Assembly: GCF_958979055.1 (NCBI RefSeq)
Contig: NC_084895.1
Coordinates: 3,245,501-3,309,500 of the forward strand
Reading direction: 5' to 3'
Length of the DNA: 64,000 nucleotides
From: Alnus glutinosa
Taxonomy: Eukaryota; Streptophyta; Magnoliopsida; Fagales; Betulaceae
Shown here: one piece after another, positions 35,385 to 45,729 of the stretch
How positions within the stretch are numbered: position 1 is the first letter of the stretch
How the letters are laid out: the number at the start of each line of letters is the position of its first letter
Notes under the pieces: model-generated
The model's database searches: none
What the model saw: only the letters and a program-made list of their open reading frames with translations
What the model was told of the DNA's origin: nothing
Position numbers and translations under genes: made by a program

Positions 35385-38300
35385 CTTTCTTCTTCTAACC
35401 AAATCTCTCTCAAATAAACTTGACTTTTAATTCTTCTAGCTCCATTCTTCTTCGTTTTTTCATTTTCTTATGACCTTTCTTCGTTTTTTCATTTTTATTT
35501 TTCCATGTTCTCTTTCTAATTAATTAGCTTTCACCTGATGAGCAAGAGTTTAGTTGTGAGAGATGGTTTTTTTTTTTCCAAATTTTTTTTCCAAATTTTT
35601 TCTTCACAATAGGATCGTGATGGTTCTTAAAAGCAAGTTTACTTGATGGTTCTTTTATGCTCATGAGTATTCCTTTTTTTTTTTTAGCAAATTTTTGTTC
35701 TTTCTCTTCAAAATTTTTATTTTTATTTTCAGATCCACAAGTTCTATTTTATTTTATTTTATTTTTGTCCTAAACGAAGCAATTTTTTTCCTATTTTTAT
35801 CTTCCAGTTTTTTGTCCTAAATGAAACAATTTTTTTGCTTTTTGCTTTTTTTTTTTTTTTTTTTTTTCACAAATAACAAAGAGGAAGGGGTTAAAGGGAA
35901 AAAGAAGAAGAAGAAGAAGAAGGGGTTAGAAGAATTAAAGGTAGGTTTATTTGAGAGAGATTAGATTAGAGGAAGAAAGGTTTAAGAAAAAAGAAAAAGA
36001 AAAACAAGCCGGAAGTTAACATCGTTAAAGTTTATTAAAAGTCACATGCACATCTCACATGTTTTTGGACACTTATCAGCTTATTAAACCGGTTTGTAGC
36101 TAATTTTTGTCGATACGGATCCATGCCCGAGTGTATTAGTTTTTTTAATTCATTAATAATTATCAAAAGAACAGGCAAAGGAAAAATATCTAATTCCCTA
36201 GCAATTCGACAGCTAATTAAGTACTTAGGAATTCGGATCCATGTTCCAGTGTATTTGTAATTTTGATTTAGTTTTCTAATTCATAAATATTCTAACTTAG
36301 CTGAAAGCTCGTTTAGTGGTTTAGAGCATCTCCAGTAATAATAGTCAAAGTAGCTATTAAAAAAGTACAACTCTCAATTTAAGTTGCTTTTTTTTTTTTT
36401 AGGGATAATTGCACCACTGGTCCTTGTGGTTAGCCTAAATTACAAATCACTCTATGTGGTACAAAAAGTTCATGCATGGTACTTGTGGTAAACTATAATT
36501 ACGAATCACTCTCAGAACCCGTTTTCTGTCCAGCCACCAAGTTAACAGATTCCGTTAGTTTGCCATATCATACTCAATAGAAAATAGACGCGTGTCCACT
36601 ACGATAAAAAAAAAAAAAAAATGTAAATATATTAAAAATATAAACAAATAAAACTTAAATTTTTTATTTTTTTTGAAAAAAAAAAATAGTGAAGGGCAGC
36701 CACCTCTTCACTACTTTCTATTATTTTTTTATTTTTTTTTAAAAAATAATTTTTAATTTTATTTTTTATATTTTTAATATGTTTATTTATTTATTTATTT
36801 TTGTAATGAACACGTGTCGATTTTCTATTGGGTATGACGTGGCAAACTAACAGAATTTATTAACTTTATAGACAGAAAACGGGTTGCATTTATTTTCTAA
36901 CAGATTTTCTCCAATAGATTTTCTATTATATTCCCTACTTGCATTTAAATATTATTTTGTGTGAGAAAAAGTGATAAAGAGATAAGGACACAGAGAAAGA
37001 TAAAGAAAGAAAGGGAGCGAAAAAATAATAAGAAAACTCTTTGTAGTATTAACAGTTCTGTTGAACATGAAAAAAAGGCTTATAACAATCAAATTTGACT
37101 ATTATAAACCATTTACGTATTCAATTGAAAATGCTCTAATTACAAGCCTAAAATGGGCAAATTACTCGCCCCGGCACAGCTGTGGTTTAACTAAATATAT
37201 TGAGAAGGCGAAGAAACAATGGCTAAACCCAATTAAAAGCCCAGACATGCATGTAAAGTATTCGATCAGGTTTATATAGTTGTTTATATTTCTTATTAAG
37301 CATGGGCCAAGAGAATTTTTTGGCCTTAAAATTTTCAAATTATTTAAATCATCTTTTTACTAATTAATATGTCTTTTTTATATTTTTTTTGCAGATTATA
37401 CTGTGTATGAACAACTGACGATCATCAAGAGTATCGGTAAGAACTTGTATTTCTTCTTTGATCCTCTTTAATTGTTCGATCATTTAGTAGATTGTAAAGC
37501 ATGAAGAAAAAAAAAAAAAAAATACACATGAAAACGAAATAAAACTATTAACGACATTTACAGGAAAAAGACAAACACATACTATACTGCTTAATTACTA
37601 TGATTTAAGAAGCCAAAGCGTTGCGTGCAATTAGTTGCAACTATATATATTTTCAACCCCAAATAAAAAAAAAAAAATGCTAAAATAGTTTAAGAGAAAA
37701 TTTCTCTTCTTTACTTACAATTAATTTGGTGATATTCCTGCACAGGTGTATACCATGGAGCAAAAGTTGTATTGGTCGGTCCATTCCTGATTGCATATTT
37801 GGTATATAAATGGCGTAGGAGGCATTTGTCGGCGTATGATAGTGTTGAAGAATTTCTTCAAGGCCAAAACAACCTCATGCCAATAAGGTATTCTTACTCA
37901 GAAATTAAGAAGATCACTAAAAATTTTAAGGACAAATTAGGTGAAGGAGGCTTTGGCACTGTATATAAAGGAACCCTTCGAAGTGGTTGTGTCGTAGCTA
38001 TAAAGAAGTTAATTAGTAAGTCCAAAGCTAATGGGCAAGACTTTATCAATGAGGTAGCAACCATTGGAAGGATTCACCATGTTAATGTAGTGCGACTCAT
38101 CGGTTATTGTGTTGAAGGATCAAAGCGGGCTCTTGTATATGAGTTCATGCCTAGCGGATCTTTGAATAATTATATTTTCTTGCAAGAAGGAAATATCCTT
38201 TTAAGTTACGACAAAATGTACGGTATTGCTCTAGGTGTGGCTCGTGGGATTCAATATTTGCATCAAGGATGTGACATGCAGATTTTGCATTTTGATATCA

Positions 38301-38821
38301 AGCCTCATAACATTCTTCTTGATGAAAACTTTACTCCCAAAATTTCTGACTTTGGCCTTGCAAAACTGTATCCGGTAGATCAAAGCATTGTTTCTTTGGC
38401 TGCTGCAAGAGGAACACATGGATATATGGCTCCTGAGTTGTTCTACAAAAACATTGGATTCGTTTCATCTAAAGCTGATGTATATAGTTTTGGAATGTTA
38501 TTGTTGGAAATGGCTGGAAGAAGAAAAAACTTGAATGCAGATGTTGACCATTTAAGCCAAATTTACTTCCCTACTTGGGCTTATGACCAGTTGCATGATG
38601 GAAAGGATATAGAAATGGAAAATTCTACAGAGGACGAGAAGAGAGTAGTTAAGAAGATTATCATAGTCGCGTTATGGTGTATACAATTGAAGCCTATTGA
38701 TCGTCCTTCAATGTACAAAGTGGTAGAAATGCTTGAAGAAGAAGTTGAATTCTTACAAATGCCTCCCAAACCTTCCCTATTACCAACAGAAAGATCCACA
38801 ACTGTTGTCATAGGGAATTGA
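32225..38821 (+). CDS. LRK10-like receptor protein kinase with duplicated small exons
   Basis: Exon 1 (32225-33005) encodes a signal peptide (1-22) and a GUB_WAK-type ectodomain with several N-x-S/T sites and a terminal Cys block ([11 protein letters not shown]). The last exon (37746-38821) encodes the transmembrane helix ([14 protein letters not shown]), a juxtamembrane EEFLQ segment, and a kinase with [30 protein letters not shown] and [10 protein letters not shown], again non-RD. Small exons of matching phase lie between them: 33169-33201 and 34291-34323 (33 nt each), 34951-34992 and 37395-37436 (42 nt each). Every 33-nt plus 42-nt pairing keeps the frame. The choice 34291 plus 37395 gives 643 residues. 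I used GT at 33006 rather than the GT at 32996, because only the former gives phase agreement downstream. Expressed structure is uncertain: long introns hold MITEs and a duplicated exon block. Likely a plasma-membrane receptor, divergent partner of the gene at 26,451. Confidence 0.8.
33397..34104. mobile_element. MITE in the kinase intron, itself interrupted
   Basis: Inverted ends AAATCTTTACTTGTCACCCC and the inverse GGGGTGGTAAGTGAAATCTT. It contains inner inverted blocks (CTCAATTTAGTATATTTATC / inverse near 34,010-34,040). The MULE MITE at 33,707-33,945 is inserted inside it. Related degenerate copies are at about 44,750-45,345 and 51,010-51,235. Confidence 0.65.
33707..33945. mobile_element. 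MULE-type MITE nested in another MITE
   Basis: Sister of the element at 21,770-22,008. Flanked by ATTTTGAGA (33698-33706 and 33946-33954), a 9-bp duplication that could be read as 10 bp. Ends GACAAAAATTTC / the inverse GAAACTTTTGTC. Confidence 0.83.
34480..35310 (+). repeat. intragenic duplicated block, left copy
   Basis: Contains exon 34951-34992 and a truncated start of the last exon (AGGAGTATACCGTGGAGC, about 35,278). Corresponds in order to 36,115-37,765. The kinase part of the last exon is absent in this copy. Confidence 0.78.
35340..35890. repeat. T-rich low-complexity intron segment
   Basis: Long poly-T runs (about 35,346-35,377 and 35,846-35,867) with scattered CTT/TTC repeats. It is followed by AAG repeats near 35,900-35,925. 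No frame. Confidence 0.7.
36115..37765 (+). repeat. intragenic duplicated block, right copy
   Basis: Matches 34,480-35,310 in pieces: CGGATCCATGCCCGAGTGTA at its start, the TACAAGCCTAAAAT block before exon 37395-37436, and the start of the final exon. It is longer because a MITE (36,324-37,136) sits inside. Confidence 0.78.
36324..37136. mobile_element. GAGCATCTCC Tourist-like MITE with a nested foldback
   Basis: Outer ends TTAGAGCATCTCCAG and the inverse AAATGCTCTAA. Within it, at about 36,400-36,888, a second element has long inverted arms: AACCCGTTTTCTGTC at 36,518 against the inverse at about 36,870-36,885, extending roughly 80 bp per arm through CAATAGAAAAT. A central palindromic stretch around AGTGAAGGGCAGCCACC lies between the arms. 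Confidence 0.7.
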
Positions 38822-40528
38822 AAGCTCATCATGTCAATTAGATAATTTAAGTGAATCAACTCAATTATTTTAGATGCAAATTAATTGATATGTTTGTCTG
38901 CTTTTCTTTTTCTTTTTTTTTTTCTCTTTATTTTTTTCAAGAAGATATGTTTGTGTGCTGGGCAAGTAGTTTTTTCACATATATATTGGCAGCACAAAGA
39001 TGTTGATATTTTTATGTAACAAATAAGATTTTCTTTGATATATGATATATAAATATCCATATTTCCATGTTTGAATTCTTCATGCTCGATCATACTTGAT
39101 CACTGAAGTGAGCTTCAGTTTAAGAAGGTATGCTGGTATTCTTCATTTTCCAGTAGTCATCATCTGCTTTATCAATTTGTCATATTGGATTGAACCAATC
39201 CTTGACATTTGGAGATAAATCTTGGTCTCGATTAATTAATTTTTACTTTTAAACGTTGAAGATAATGAACCAATTGAGCAACTATTTTTTGCAAGCTTGG
39301 GAAGAATGGAATTTCAAATCTTTGGTTAAATGTTCCAAGTCAACCAATTGAGAAGCCTTTGGGTCCCCATGTATGTGTTGGGTTTGCATTGATTCATATG
39401 CTTGCAGAGGGATAGTGGAGATAGGGATTGAGATTCACTATGATTAAGCTGCTTGAACTTCATAGAAATTCGAATCATTTAAGAGAGGAATGTATACTCA
39501 CCTACTCGGCTGTTCCTAACAAATTTGTTCATAATCTTGTTAAGATTCATTACATTTAAGCTGCTTTAATTTCATAGAAATTCGAATATATAATTTAAGA
39601 AAGAAGAATGTAGAACTCACCTGTCCCAGGTAGGTGTGTTATTAAAAGAGAGAAAACTTTATCTTAAAGGTGGAAAATAAGGTGCACAAGTTTCACATTG
39701 GAGATATTCAACACCACCTACCACAAAAGATTTATGATGAACCAAATCAATTGGCTTTGAGAATAAAGGAAATGGATCACTAGCTGTGGGATTTGGTTTA
39801 ATTTGTAGGCATATATCCAAATTAAAACTTATCATGGTGTTAATTAGAATATATATTCATTAAATGCTTAAATTTATATATAAACTTAATTATTTAGAAT
39901 AACTGATAAGTTAATATGGTATGAGAATAATTATCTTTACTTCAAAGTTCTTTCATATATTTTTTAAAAAAATTCGTTTTTCCCAAATTTACTTCAAAAG
40001 TTTTATACAAAATAATTACATGAGTAGTACTTCTATGTAGAATCACGTACGTAAACTACATCACTTATCAGTGAATCCTATAAAAATTTCTTCACTGTTA
40101 ATTTCTTCATAATTAAATTTTCCAAAACTTGTTTTGAAATCCAAATTTTTTTTATACAAAATAACATGAGAATCCATGTAAACCCACCTAAAAAAAAGAA
40201 AAAGAAAAAACACACACATATATAGGTTAGTACGGTAATTTTCCCCTCTTCTTTGTAGTTTGTTGTAGAGACGATTATTTGGTTCAAAAGGCTATTGATG
40301 AGACCCACACTTCAATAACAATAGACTTTACTGGATGACTGAAATCCTAAACGAAAAGGTTCAATGTTCACATCTGATTAAGTCGGAATGGGCATTGATT
40401 CTACATTTAGGCAACAAAATCCTTAACTCTATTTTGGTATTTCAACCAATTTCCTTTTATTTTGACTCAAGCACCACCCCCACAATATCCCCCATTTGTC
40501 CAAACAACAATTACAAAGTTTAATCAAA
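38822..40528. other. intergenic downstream of the kinase gene
   Basis: No gene seen. Two degenerate repeats of about 110 bp sharing AAGCTGCTT and CATAGAAATTCGAAT lie at about 39,430-39,520 and 39,542-39,640. Confidence 0.45.
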
Positions 40529-41520
40529 GGTATGCAAAGATTGAGGGTGGAGAAATGCAAAAATAGTTTATGTGTTTACACTGATTTCCAATAAGTTTGG
40601 TAGGGTTTAAAAAGTGACTTAAAACTCCTAGAATTAAGCATAAATGATAAATACTCCCTACCCCAAGCTTCTGTTTGAAAATTTTACCGAAATCCATTAT
40701 AATGTCACATAGACAACAATAATAATAATATGACACATTTCCTACAGTAAAAAAATATAAAAATAACAAAAAGAAAAACTATAAATGCATAATATTAAAA
40801 AAAAAATTGAAAAAAAAAAAATCTAAGAGGTGATTAAACCACTCCAAATTGGCTAGTCCCAAGGACTTGGGGGCGCCTCGACTATGATTTCCGTTGGAAT
40901 TTCAAACGAAAGTTTGAATTGAGAAGTTATTTAATTAATTTCAGCTCTAATGTATCCTATGAGAGTCATATATATATATATATATATATATATATTCTAC
41001 AACGAGATATATGGGTGTGTTTGATAAATGGTTGTGTTGTGAAATTTAAATTTGTTTGAATAGTAATAAGAAGTAATGATTGATGTGATATAAAGTATAT
41101 ATATATATATATAGAAGATTAAAAAAATAAAAAATAAAATTTAGAATTGTTTTATAGAAAAGTGAAAAAAATTTTGTTTTATAGTGAGTTTTATTTTATT
41201 TTATTTTATTTGAATAGTAATAAAAAATAATTGATATAATATGCAAAGGTATGCAAAGATTGAGGGTGGAGAAATGCGAAAATAGTTCATGTGTTTACAC
41301 TAATTTCCAATAAGTTCGGTAGGGTTTAAAAAGTGACTTCTTTTTTCTTTTTTTTTTGATTGAATAGGGGGAAAGGGAAATGAGATGAAGTCACACACAT
41401 CGAAATTAAGCATAAATGCACATCAACAACAACAATAATAATATGACACATTTCTCACAGTAAAAAAAATATAAAAATAACAAAAAGAAAAACTATAAAT
41501 GCATAATATATATATAAAAA
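40529..41520. repeat. local tandem duplication (period about 719 bp)
   Basis: AAGGTATGCAAAGATTGAGG begins at 40,529 and again at about 41,248. The following 90 bp are nearly identical, ending in GGGTTTAAAAAGTGACTT. The TAAGCATAAATG and AATATGACACATTTC blocks also recur (about 40,635-40,790 and 41,405-41,510). The second copy has lost about 100 bp. Confidence 0.8.
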
Positions 41521-41742
41521 AAAAAAAAAGTTTGGAATTGTTTTATAGAAAAGTAAAAAAGTTTTGTTTTGTAGTAAGTTTTTTTTTTTTTTTGAATAGT
41601 AATAAAAAATGATTGATATGATATGAAAAAAAAAAAAAAAAAAAAGAAAAAAAGAAGAAGTTAAAATGTTTTGGATTTGACTTTTTTGAGAAAAGTGAAA
41701 ACAAAAATAGAGAGAAAGATGAGAGTGTTGTCAAACAGACTC
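41014..41742. mobile_element. hAT-like MITE relic
   Basis: Left end GGGTGTGTTTGATAAATGG and right end the approximate inverse GTTGTCAAACAGACTC. The interior has repeated GAATAGTAATAA and GATATGATAT motifs, also found around 49,680-50,300. It overlaps the local tandem duplication, so the boundaries are approximate. Confidence 0.45.
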
Positions 41743-41822
41743 ATGAATTCTAATGACATTGAGGTTGAAATGGTACTTCTTAGTAAAGTTGGAGATTTTC
41801 ACTTTTTCATAAGAGAAAGGAC

Positions 41823-42060
41823 TATTGCACAACAGTTGTGCAACTGTTGTGCGTGCAAGTTTGTAGACACATGGGTGGATCTCATCACATCCCATCACAT
41901 GGGAGATGATTGGGGTACAACTCCTTTGTACAACTTCGGCACAACCCACTGACAATGAGGTGGGGCCTATACACGTGGGCCCCACCTCATTGTCAGTGGG
42001 GATTGTGCCAAAGTTGTGATGGGGTTGTATATTTATCATTTCTCCCATCACATAGGTCAC
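41823..42060. mobile_element. foldback MITE with 22-bp perfect arms
   Basis: Arms 41945-41966 and 41979-42000 are perfect inverted copies around a 12-bp loop. Weaker pairing continues outward (TTGTACAACTTCGGCACAAC and GATTGTGCCAAAGTTGTG). The outer sequence contains GCACAACAGTTGTGCAAC, itself palindromic. Same general family as 48,425-48,560 and 48,690-48,820. Confidence 0.72.
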
Positions 42061-42219
42061 ACCCCGTGTATTTACAAAATTACACAACAATTATACACCA
42101 ATCAAACCTCTTTTCATTAAATATAGGCGGGACGTTACAACAATCAAGTAGCCTTCCACATTAGTGACAACCCATTTTTTCACGAAGATAAAAAAACATA
42201 TCCAAATTGATTGTCATCA

Positions 42220-42363
42220 CGTAGGTGAAAAAACCCCTGCTAAGGTCATTTCTACTGGCCACGTCCCTGGCTCCCTGCCAATCTTCAGCTCGCGGACATC
42301 TTTATAACTAAAGCCTTGGGTCAAGACATGTTTCATCAATTCCTTAGCAAGTTGGGCATTACG
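42220..42363 (-). pseudogene. unrecognised exon-like coding fragment
   Basis: A 48-codon open frame on the minus strand reads NAQLAKELMKHVLTQGFSYK, then DVRELKIGREPGTWPVEMTL and AGVFSPT, with a stop on each side. Composition and codon use look like real protein, unlike the AT-rich surroundings. I do not recognise the family. Its upstream half (about 42,310-42,363) is shared with the left ends of units 2 and 3, while its downstream half exists only here, so the array breakpoint cuts through it. Confidence 0.4.
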
Positions 42364-42381
42364 GACTTAACCTATGACTCT

Positions 42382-42717
42382 TGGTATTTTTGCAAATCTT
42401 TTAAATGAAAGAAAACATAAAATTAAAAGAAAATAAAGCGGAATAATAAGAAATAGAGATAAGAATTTTACGTAGTTCGATCAATGACCTACGTCTACAG
42501 GATAAAGCCCTAAGACTACATTATGCTCTTATTGTTTGATTAATTTACAATACAAATAATCCCTATTTATAAGAATATGAAGAGAATATAATCAAATCAA
42601 AATTGAATGTATTCAAATCTGATTTGATTATAATAAATTACAATTAATGAGGATTAAATCAAATCCTCTAATATATAGAGAGTACCGTAATATATAGTAT
42701 TAATATATTATCTAACA
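42382..42717 (-). mobile_element. Copia-type 3' LTR (array unit 1)
   Basis: On the minus strand: TGTTAGATAATATATT start, TATA box (TTATAAATAGGG), a leader with ACGTAGGTCATTGATCGAAC typical of Copia U5 regions, and an end in TACCA. Just upstream on the same strand is GTTTGCAAGAGGA, a polypurine tract. Length 336 bp. Confidence 0.72.
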
Positions 42718-42839
42718 TCCTCTTGCAAACTCAAGGTGAAAGATTCTGAAATCTTGAGTTTGATTTTATTTTATTTTATTTTTATTTATTTATTTTTTTT
42801 TATTAATGTTGGGTTGGTTATAACCTAGTTTGGAAAATA

Positions 42840-43250
42840 GCTTTCGTCTTCCTTCTTCTTCTTCTTCATCTTCTTCTTCAAGCTAACTGTGGGCTAAATG
42901 TTTCTTCTTCTTCTTCTTTTTCATCTTCTTATTCTTCAAGCCAATTGTGGGCTAAATGAGCCTAAGTAGCAAGGTTTCGGGTAGTACCTCAAAGGCTAAA
43001 CACATAATGGGCCATCTATGGGCCAAAGAAAAAGGAGCCCACTATAAGCTAAAATGGGCATAGGTTTTAAAGAATACCACAAATGCCAAAATAATATGGG
43101 CCAACTATGAGCCAAAATAAGAAGCTAACAATGGGTTGAAATGGGCCCGAATTTGAAACAATACCACAAAGGCCAAATACAAGTAATGGGCCAACAAATG
43201 GCCAAGACAATGTGGGCAACTTTGACCTCTTTTATGGGCTTTCTTTTTTT
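42840..43250. repeat. degenerate tandem repeats (CTT-rich then GGGCCAA-type)
   Basis: Two copies of a unit of about 60 bp ending CTGTGGGCTAAATG / TTGTGGGCTAAATG are followed by several degenerate units built on ATGGGCCAA, AATACCACAAA and GGCCAAA. Shared by all array units. Confidence 0.7.
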
Positions 43251-44203
43251 TTTGTTTTCTTTTTCTTTTTTTGCCTCTTTTGATTTTTTCTCCTTTTTTT
43301 TTTTTTTTTTTTCACACATTTTCTCTGAACAACAACCATAGGGGCAACAATCGTCTTTACCAACAACAGCTACAAGAAGGTGACAGGAATAAGAGCAGAT
43401 GCGATCGCAACCTTGAAGAGAATGGTGGGCCTGATGGACGGCTGGTGAAGGAGTGGTAAGATGGTGACTGTGACAGTAAGGAAAAGTGGTGATTTAACAC
43501 TAAACAAGCCGTTCGACGTGTGTGGTAACTGTATGAACAGTTTGGATGCATGTATTCTTTTTATTAGATATAAAGGGTATCATAGACATGTGACTCAACA
43601 ATTTTAAAATCCTTTAAAAACTTAACGAAAAAGAAATGAAGAAATTATTTAATAACACAGTGCGAACCTTTGTAAATGATTTTGATAATTAACTTCTTAA
43701 ATCTTAAAAACCGATTGGATAACGGGTAACACCTCACCAAAAACCGAAATATTTGTTCCTTTTACATAATTAAGCCAAATATAATCGGGTTTAGGGCGAT
43801 AGGCTTGAGGACAAGTACGTACGTCGTTTGTCATGTTGTAGTTAAGGACTCCAACAAGTTATATGACTAAAGTAGGACAAATTAACCATCGTTAGCATTG
43901 CCAGATCACCTACTTTATTCTCCTAATCCTTCTTGATAGTAGCTGTTTTTACTCTTTTTTTAAATATATTTCCTTACTTTCCTTCCAGGCAATCTTGTCT
44001 GAAAAATAAACTTGTCAAGAAAATATTTTATTGTTCCAATTAAGCATTAAAAAACATCATAAATAAGAAACATCAAATGTACTAAATTAATTAACTACAA
44101 AATGTTTGATCGATCTATACAGAAAAAAGACAAAGATTTCCTTCCCTAGCCTTCTCCACATTCACAAGAACAACAGTAGCTAGCTAGGAAATCCAGTGAT
44201 ACC
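43251..44203. other. upstream region of the RING-H2 gene
   Basis: A pyrimidine-rich tract (about 43,251-43,320), then AT-rich DNA up to the ATG at 44,204. The last A-versus-B discriminating base of the array lies at 43,550. The promoter presumably lies in 43,600-44,200; no element is assignable with confidence. Confidence 0.4.
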
Positions 44204-44695
44204 ATGGATCATAACAAAAATGGTCTTATTTTTGCAGTCGGATTCCCTCTTAGCGTTATTCTAATATCTTTATTCTTAACCATTGCTTCCTATCTCTGCA
44301 CCCCCAACAACAACAACCCATCTCATAATCAAAACAATACTACTTCCCCACAAAACACTGACCAAAACTTTGTCGCCATTGAGTTAGACGGCGGCCTGGA
44401 CGAAGCAACTCTCCATAGCTTCCCGAAGCTCCTTTACTCCCAATACAATCTCAAGAAAAGCAGCTCAGCTAGCGTTGCTTCTTGCTGCTCCATCTGCTTG
44501 GCGGATTACAAAGAAACTGACGTGCTTCAGTTGCTACCTGGTTGCGGCCATCTCTTCCATCTCAAGTGCGTCAACCCTTGGTTAAGGCTCCGTCCTTCTT
44601 GCCCGCTGTGTCGAAAGTCGCTGGTTGCAGCTCCGGTAGTGTCTCCTCTCGTTGATCAGATGCCTCCCTTGGCAACTCGGCAAGATCAGCTCTAG
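44204..44695 (+). CDS. ATL-family RING-H2 E3 ubiquitin ligase (copy 1)
   Basis: A 163-residue intronless protein. A hydrophobic helix near the N-terminus (about residues 7-32) anchors it in a membrane. Then comes an Asn-rich linker, the GLD motif of the ATL family (GLDEATL, 64-70), and a RING-H2 finger (95-136): C-x2-C, C114, H116, H119, C122, C133-x2-C136, with the Trp at 126 and PLC typical of ATLs. The finger binds two zincs and recruits the E2 enzyme. The sequence around GLDEATLHSFPKLLYS is closest to the ATL70-73 subgroup as I remember it. ATLs are often induced by elicitors or stress; the substrate is unknown. The start is the first ATG in a good context (ACCATGG). Protein identical to 54,691-55,182. 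Confidence 0.93.
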   Translation: MDHNKNGLIFAVGFPLSVILISLFLTIASYLCTPNNNNPSHNQNNTTSPQNTDQNFVAIELDGGLDEATLHSFPKLLYSQYNLKKSSSASVASCCSICLADYKETDVLQLLPGCGHLFHLKCVNPWLRLRPSCPLCRKSLVAAPVVSPLVDQMPPLATRQDQL

Positions 44696-44749
44696 AGTTT
44701 TTTTTACAAATTTTTTTTCTTTCTTTCTTTTTTTTTTGGTAATGAAACA

Positions 44750-45345
44750 TTGGTGAAAGTTCATTTACCGTACCCAATCAATTGTTGTTGTTTTTGTAAT
44801 TATTTTTTAAATTTTAAAAAACTTTCAATTTAGTATATTCATTTTTCAATTTTTATTTTTTTTAATTTCACCCCTTCATTAGAATTTTTCGTTAAATTCT
44901 ATTAAAATTTTTAAAATAATCGTTTATACAAAATTTTTTTAAGATTCAGGTGTGAGTATTTTACAAATTACGTTAAATTCTGACTTGACCAACGCTTAAA
45001 TCCTTACAATTTTTTTTTTCTTAAAAAGTATGGCTATTTTGAAAATTTTGACATCAATCCGTTAGAATTTAATGGAAGAGTGAAATTGAAACAAAAAAAA
45101 AAAATTAAAATTAAAATTAAAAGATAAATACACTAAATTGAGAATTTTTTAAATTTAAATTCCTAAAAAGTATGGGTATTTTGAGACTTTTGACACCAAT
45201 CTGTTAGGATTTAATGGAAGGTTGAAATTGAAAAAGAAAATTAAAAGATAAATACACTAAATTAAAAAAAAATTTAAATTTAGAAAAGCAATTACAATAT
45301 GATTAATGTGCCAGGGGTTAAGGAAATTTTTCCGTAAAACATTTT
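44750..45345. mobile_element. degenerate foldback MITE after the RING-H2 gene
   Basis: Blocks such as TTTAGTATATTCATTTTTC and TAAATACACTAAATT occur in opposite orientation on the two sides; the right side is itself duplicated (about 45,060-45,140 and 45,185-45,260). Same family as 33,397-34,104. Its copy in unit 2 is at about 55,237-55,832. Confidence 0.5.
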
Positions 45346-45729
45346 AAGGTCTTCGTTATCTTTTTTCACTCCCTAGGAAATGAGATAGAGGAAAGATGTT
45401 TCAAATGATGAACAATTCGTAAAGAAAATTCATCTATGAGTGCCTTTAGAAACTGAAATTAAAGGGAAGAAACTATTTCATAGTCAAGATTACATTTTAT
45501 GTATTTAACTATGTATATTTTGTTACATAAGGAATATATTGTCATAATTTTTAAAATTTTCAAATAACATGGTGCCATATACACTATTACATAAATAAAA
45601 TAATTAAAATATGAATCATTAAATAGTTTCCTCAGTTTATTTTGAAATACAGAGCATCCTGTTTCATTATAACTAAACTTACAATTATATAAATCTTCAA
45701 ATGATGGAAAATAATACATTTTAGTACTC

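Noticed and set aside
42310..42717. Minus-strand NAQLAKEL read as the end of a Copia RNase H domain
   Set aside because: The frame continues downstream as DVRELKIGREPGTW, which does not fit a Copia polyprotein, and it lies on the wrong side of the 3' LTR.
43125..43341. Open frames in the GGGCCAA-type repeats upstream of the RING-H2 genes
   Set aside because: They translate degenerate tandem repeats and a poly-pyrimidine tract, and the frames are not conserved between units.
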